This document shows, piece by piece, positions 31,617 through 35,104 of a DNA stretch of 35,104 nt. Numbering within the stretch: position 1 is the first letter of the stretch; each line of letters begins with the position of its first letter. The DNA comes from Candidatus Nomurabacteria bacterium (lineage in GTDB: Bacteria; Patescibacteriota; Minisyncoccia; Phycocordibacterales; Phycocordibacteraceae). Where the stretch lies: positions 1 through 35,104 of the forward strand of contig CALRBA010000008.1 of the NCBI GenBank assembly GCA_943353835.1, written 5' to 3'. The notes beneath the pieces are model-generated. The model was not told where the DNA came from. It saw only the letters and a list, made by a program, of their open reading frames with translations, and ran no database searches. Made by a program: the position numbers and the translations under genes.

Positions 31617-32177
31617 ATGTCCACAATCACAATCATCCTAATAGTTCTGGCGGTAGTCATTCTATGGGCGATTTATTCATATAATAATTTTGTCGCTCTG
31701 GTTAATCAGGCGAAAGAGGCGTGGTCCGATATTGCAGTGCAGTTGAAACGCCGTTACGATCTCATACCGAACCTAATTGAAACAGTGAAAGGTTACGCCA
31801 AGCACGAGTCTAGTGTTTTTGAGAATGTTACCAAGGCGCGTGCAGCTACCGTGGGCGTAACTGGCACAGCAGATAAAGCACAAGCAGAGAATATGTTAAC
31901 GGACGCGCTCAAGTCACTATTTGCCGTTTCGGAGGCGTATCCGGATTTAAAGGCGAATCAGAACTTTCTGCAGTTGCAAAAAGAGCTCGGCGATACCGAG
32001 GACAAGATACAAGCCTCGCGCCGCTTCTATAACACGGCCGTGATGACGCTAAGCACCGCTATTCAATCTTTCCCCGGTAACCTAATTGCATCATCATTCA
32101 GCTTTAAACCCATGGACCTCTTTGAACTCGAGGCAGCGGACGCAGCCGCCAGCGAACCAGTGAAGGTCCAGTTCTAA
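31617..32177 (+). CDS. lemA: LemA family protein
   Basis: A 186-aa protein. One N-terminal membrane segment (ITIILIVLAVVILWAIYSY, residues 4-22) is followed by the four-helix LemA domain: NNFVALVNQAKEAWSDIAVQLKRRYDLIPNLIETVKGYAKHE, then QLQKELGDTEDKIQASRRFYNTAVMTLSTAIQSFPGNLIA. The function is not known with certainty. It frequently neighbours an HtpX-type protease, as here (4-nt gap), which suggests joint membrane-protein quality control. Confidence 0.94.
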   Translation: MSTITIILIVLAVVILWAIYSYNNFVALVNQAKEAWSDIAVQLKRRYDLIPNLIETVKGYAKHESSVFENVTKARAATVGVTGTADKAQAENMLTDALKSLFAVSEAYPDLKANQNFLQLQKELGDTEDKIQASRRFYNTAVMTLSTAIQSFPGNLIASSFSFKPMDLFELEAADAAASEPVKVQF

Positions 32178-32181
32178 CGCC

Positions 32182-33078
32182 ATGGATCTCTACGCGCAGC
32201 GCGCGTCGAATGTCCGCCGAACGTGGGCGCTTATCGTAGGGTTCCTCGTCTTGGTGATTGCGGTTGGCTATGCGATCTCGTGGTATTACCAGAGCTCGAT
32301 TATCCTGTACATCGCGGTCTTTATCGCGATTGCGACCAACTTTTATGCCTACTGGGCCTCTGATAAGCTCGTGCTCTCGATGAGTCGCGCACGACCCGCA
32401 ACCCGCGAAGAATTCTTTGATCTCTATACCGTTACCGAGAATCTGGCGATTACCGCAGGGCTCCCGAAGCCCAAGCTCTATGTGATAGACGATCCGGCAC
32501 CGAATGCCTTTGCGACCGGTCGTGATGAGAATCATGCTGTTATCTGTGCAACGACGGGACTTCTCTCCCTCCTCTCGCGTCCCGAGCTTGAGGGAGTCAT
32601 CGCGCACGAGCTCTCGCACATCAAGAATAAGGACATACTTCTTATGACGGTCGCGGTCGTGCTCGCGGGGTGTATCGCTCTTATTGCCGACATGTTCCTG
32701 CGAATCTCGTTTTATGGAGGAGGGAATCGAGATCGAGGCGGTAGCGTGGTGGTGCTCGTCCTTGGTGTCGTTGGGATTATTCTCGCGCCGCTTGCGGCAC
32801 AGCTCATTCAGATGGCGATTAGTCGCCGTCGCGAATACCTCGCCGACTCTTCAGGCGCGCTCCTCACCCGCTACCCCGAGGGTCTCGCCTCGGCGCTGCA
32901 GAAGATTAGTGCGAATAATGTGCCGATGAAACACGCCTCGCATGCGACTGCACACCTCTTCATCGACGAGCCGTTCGGCAAGCCAGAAGGCAAGAAGCTC
33001 AAATGGCTCGAAGGCCTCTTCGCGACCCATCCGCCTACACAAGACAGAGTTAACGCTTTGCTCGGATCAAACAAGTGA
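32182..33078 (+). CDS. htpX: HtpX-like M48 membrane metalloprotease
   Basis: A 298-aa protease. Two N-terminal membrane segments (about residues 17-37 and 42-60) are followed by the catalytic domain. The zinc motif HELSH is at 142-146 (VIAHELSHIKNKD), with the third ligand Glu expected in the later REYLADSSGALL helix. Two more hydrophobic segments lie at about 153-175 and 190-213. The C-terminus ends with the usual THPPTQDRVNALL. M48B proteases degrade misfolded membrane proteins and complement FtsH, which is also in this window. Base composition in lemA-htpX is visibly more GC-rich than in the accessory genes. Confidence 0.93.
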   Translation: MDLYAQRASNVRRTWALIVGFLVLVIAVGYAISWYYQSSIILYIAVFIAIATNFYAYWASDKLVLSMSRARPATREEFFDLYTVTENLAITAGLPKPKLYVIDDPAPNAFATGRDENHAVICATTGLLSLLSRPELEGVIAHELSHIKNKDILLMTVAVVLAGCIALIADMFLRISFYGGGNRDRGGSVVVLVLGVVGIILAPLAAQLIQMAISRRREYLADSSGALLTRYPEGLASALQKISANNVPMKHASHATAHLFIDEPFGKPEGKKLKWLEGLFATHPPTQDRVNALLGSNK

Positions 33079-33112
33079 TTTAAGGGCTTTTTTCTGCTAT
33101 AACAGAGCGAAC

Positions 33113-33199
33113 GGAGGCGTCGCATAGCGGTCTAGTGCACCACCTTGGAAAGGTGGCAGGCTCGCAAGGGTCTCGGGAGTTCGAATCCCCCCGCCTCCG
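33113..33199 (+). tRNA. tRNA-Ser (GGA anticodon)
   Basis: Acceptor GGAGGCG pairs with CGCCTCC, with discriminator G. The anticodon stem CCACC/GGTGG encloses TTGGAAA, giving anticodon GGA (reads UCC/UCU). The long variable arm is typical of serine tRNAs. A CCA follows directly (33200-33202), unlike the other tRNAs here. A TATAAC box is present about 10 nt upstream. Confidence 0.94.
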
Positions 33200-33202
33200 C
33201 CA

Positions 33203-33386
33203 AAAAACGAAATCGGATTTTAGAGCCGAAATGGGGTCGCGCCGAAGGCGCGACACTAAGGCATTCCCCCCAAAAAATTCTGAATCTGAGAGGATTTTCC
33301 ACGCTCCGCGTGGCTTAAAAAGTACGGTTCGATCCTTAATTTGAAAGTTCGAAATAGTGAAGTAAAAATGTTAGTATGTAAATACT
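33203..33386. other. Intergenic region with hairpins
   Basis: It contains an 8-bp hairpin with a GAA loop at about 33237-33255 and a CCACGC/GCGTGG hairpin near 33299-33313. No gene is seen. The first hairpin may act in tRNA-Ser 3' processing or termination, although a T-run is missing. Confidence 0.4.
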
Positions 33387-34256
33387 ATGTTGGAAAAATT
33401 ATACAAATTCATACCACTCACACTGCTCGCGCTCTTTGTCTCTCTATTTACACTGGCTCCGAGTCTTGTCTTTGCGCATCAGCCTCGAATTACAGAGGAG
33501 AGACTTACCATAGTTACTGACCCCGAAGTTTCCAAAGCATATTACGGCAAGCTTACTGGCGAGCCGGATGTATATACCATCGAGGCGAAGGAAGCGTTTA
33601 ATCTGTATGTCGGAGTCTTGGTGCCAGACATTGCATCCACAAAAAAAGATATACTTGCAGAAGTATTCAAAGGCAATGAAAAAATAGCGACAATAGGAGG
33701 CATCAGTGCTACTTGGAAACCTTTCTTTGAGCCGTTCGGACAAAGCCATTATTTTGACGGTGGGGAATACAAAGCCCGCGCCGAGGCTGGAGTATATACA
33801 ATCAAAGTTTCAAATCCTCTCAACACTGGCAAGTACTCGCTCGCCATTGGTGAGATAGAGAAGTTTGACGGCAAAGAAGGCTTAAACGCACTCACCCTCA
33901 TCCCGCAGATTAAAAAGAACTTTTTTAACGAATCCCCAATAGGCTTTATCCTCTCGCCCTTCGGCTGGGGGCTTATCGTCATTATGTATATTCTTGCGTT
34001 CATCGTGGGCTTCATCTACCGCGCAATTTTGAAAAAGTTTGCCAAAAATTCCCCCCGTGGCGTTGCCCGAAATATCGGCAAGTCCGACCGCTTGCTCCGC
34101 GCGGTCATCGGCGTAGCATTACTCCTATGGGCTATCACCACCACCTGGAGCCCTATCCTCATCTTCTTCTCCGGCTTTGCATTTTTTGAGGCGATATTTA
34201 GCTGGTGTGGATTTTATGCAGCGATGGGAAAGAATACCTGTCCGTCCGAAGCCTAG
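33387..34256 (+). CDS. Exported/membrane protein with C-terminal DUF2892 domain
   Basis: A 289-aa protein. An N-terminal signal or anchor (FIPLTLLALFVSLFTLAPSLVFA, residues 8-30, with possible cleavage after VFA) is followed by an extracellular beta-rich domain of ~160 aa (TKKDILAEVFKGNEKIATIGG...AGVYTIKVSNPLNTGKYSLAIG). Next is a membrane segment near 191-212 (FGWGLIVIMYILAFIVGFIY), and then a DUF2892-like pair of membrane helices at about 235-280 (NIGKSDRLLRAVIGVALLLWAI...FFEAIFSWCGFYAAMGKNTC). DUF2892 modules are usually stand-alone small proteins, so this is a fusion. The function is unknown. Confidence 0.7.
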   Translation: MLEKLYKFIPLTLLALFVSLFTLAPSLVFAHQPRITEERLTIVTDPEVSKAYYGKLTGEPDVYTIEAKEAFNLYVGVLVPDIASTKKDILAEVFKGNEKIATIGGISATWKPFFEPFGQSHYFDGGEYKARAEAGVYTIKVSNPLNTGKYSLAIGEIEKFDGKEGLNALTLIPQIKKNFFNESPIGFILSPFGWGLIVIMYILAFIVGFIYRAILKKFAKNSPRGVARNIGKSDRLLRAVIGVALLLWAITTTWSPILIFFSGFAFFEAIFSWCGFYAAMGKNTCPSEA

Positions 34257-34281
34257 CGCGAAGGAGGGCGTGCCCAGCCAT

Positions 34282-34310
34282 TTGACAATCGACTATGAAT
34301 CGACTATAAT
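34282..34310 (+). promoter_or_regulatory. Consensus promoter of the Fic gene
   Basis: TTGACA (34282-34287), exactly 17 bp, TATAAT (34305-34310): a perfect sigma-70 consensus. The ATG at 34317 is 6 nt further, so the transcript would be leaderless. ATCGACTAT occurs twice within the spacer and -10 area and could be an operator. Confidence 0.8.
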
Positions 34311-34316
34311 ACAACT

Positions 34317-35104
34317 ATGTTCGAACCACGCTATCAACTCAATCAAACCCTCCTCGGCAACATTGTCCGGATCAAGAATTTGATCAGCGCTTTAAACGAT
34401 CAAAAGTTCCCGAATATCGTTTTGGCCAAGTTTGAAAAAGACAGCTACGCCATTTCTGCTCACGCCTCCACCAGTATTGAGGGCAACCCTATTCCACTTA
34501 CCGATGTCCGCAAGATTTTGAAAAGTACTCCAGCCCATATCCGCGACACAGAAAAAGAAGTTCTCAATTACAACAAAGCCCTGCATCATTTAAATAGTGT
34601 ACTAAAAAAAGGTCCAGAAGTTTCTAAAAAGTTTATATGCGATATTCAAGCAATGGTTGTTGATGGGTTGATCGGCGAAATAAATCGAGGAAAAATAAGA
34701 CAAGCACCGGTAGTAGTTAATAATCCCAAAACACGCCAGATTGCCTACATACCGCCAGATGCAAAAGGTGTGGCAAAGCTCACCGATGAGCTGATCGTAT
34801 ACCTAGAGAAAGAATCCAATTCCACCGACCCACTCATTTTGGCCGGTATCTTTCACAAGCAATTCGTCATCATTCACCCGTTTGTGGATGGCAATGGTCG
34901 GACAACGAGGCTCATAACCAAATATCTTTTAGCTCGCATGGGACTCGACACCTTTCAGCTCTTTAGCTTTGAAAATTACTACAATCAGAATGTTTCAAAG
35001 TATTTTACCAAAGTCGGTGTATTGGGGGATTATTATGAAATTAAAGATAAAGTTGATTTTACCGACTGGCTCATATACTTTACCGACGGCATTATCGACG
35101 AATT
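34317..35104 (+). CDS. Fic family protein (AMPylase type), cut by window end
   Basis: The first 262 codons are present; the frame is still open at the last base. The Fic motif HPFVDGNGRTTR begins at His187 and includes the catalytic His and phosphate-binding residues. An inhibitory motif of the class II type, STSIEGN (residues 51-57, key Glu55), lies in the N-terminal helical part and would block ATP binding until released. The IRQAPVVVNN...YIPPDAK segment forms the flap. Fic proteins transfer AMP or related groups to protein hydroxyls. No separate antitoxin gene is visible upstream, as expected when inhibition is internal. It could be a regulator or a toxin-like protein; the target is unknown. 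Confidence 0.9.
   Translation, partial: MFEPRYQLNQTLLGNIVRIKNLISALNDQKFPNIVLAKFEKDSYAISAHASTSIEGNPIPLTDVRKILKSTPAHIRDTEKEVLNYNKALHHLNSVLKKGPEVSKKFICDIQAMVVDGLIGEINRGKIRQAPVVVNNPKTRQIAYIPPDAKGVAKLTDELIVYLEKESNSTDPLILAGIFHKQFVIIHPFVDGNGRTTRLITKYLLARMGLDTFQLFSFENYYNQNVSKYFTKVGVLGDYYEIKDKVDFTDWLIYFTDGIIDE

Noticed and set aside
1-35104. CRISPR arrays
   Set aside because: No regularly spaced short direct repeats were seen anywhere in the window.

Overview
The window looks like a chromosomal segment of a small-genome bacterium of the Patescibacteria/CPR radiation, probably a parcubacterium. This rests on gene content: a shortened peptide release factor 2, a DUF5674 protein, several small hypothetical proteins of a type I associate with this group, and very compact gene spacing. 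Many housekeeping genes also have a -10 box only 6-11 nt before the start codon, which implies leaderless mRNAs. RF2 is present and several genes end in TGA, so the standard bacterial code applies. The taxonomic placement is inference.

Layout. 1-313: no supported gene. 314-14707: core genes, comprising tRNA-Thr, a VTT/DedA-like membrane protein, prfB, DUF5674, a small hypothetical, ftsE-ftsX, pyrG, a secreted protein with a small membrane partner, tRNA-Gln, a structured intergenic region, msrA-msrB, a convergent pseudouridine synthase, an ABC-F ATPase, a membrane protein divergent from typA, cfa and smpB. 14803-15204: tmRNA (ssrA).

15202-19179 is a ~4 kb integrated element inside the 3' end of the tmRNA gene. 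It carries a large serine recombinase and a cargo module (a coiled-coil protein and a BRO-N protein). Joining its two ends recreates a ~310-bp sequence that also occurs, inverted and about 99% identical, in the middle of the element (16770-17079). The circular form would therefore have two inverted ~310-bp repeats, each with an attP, separating two unique arms. This resembles the yeast 2-micron plasmid. The recombinase reading frame runs through attP, so its C-terminus changes on integration. The tmRNA's encoded CCA and its terminator were split off and now lie on the far side of the element.

19217-25167: accessory genes, comprising a 177-aa membrane protein with a classical promoter and Shine-Dalgarno site, a small Cys-rich exported protein and an unknown 255-aa protein. 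Next, on the minus strand, comes an apparent RiPP locus. It consists of an MvdD-like ATP-grasp ligase followed by an overlapping ~50-codon precursor-like gene with a Ser/Thr/Lys/Asp-rich tail and a terminator, with a DUF6624 gene beyond. A divergent SET-domain protein and an orphan membrane histidine kinase follow.

25299-35104: core genes again, comprising ftsH, tRNA-Ile(UAU), recG divergent from a malic enzyme over a palindromic -10 box, a DoxX-like protein, an anchored cupredoxin, lemA-htpX, tRNA-Ser, a membrane protein with a DUF2892 tail, and a Fic protein cut by the window end.

The two parts most worth attention are the inverted-repeat recombinase element in ssrA and the graspetide-like locus at 21746-22886.
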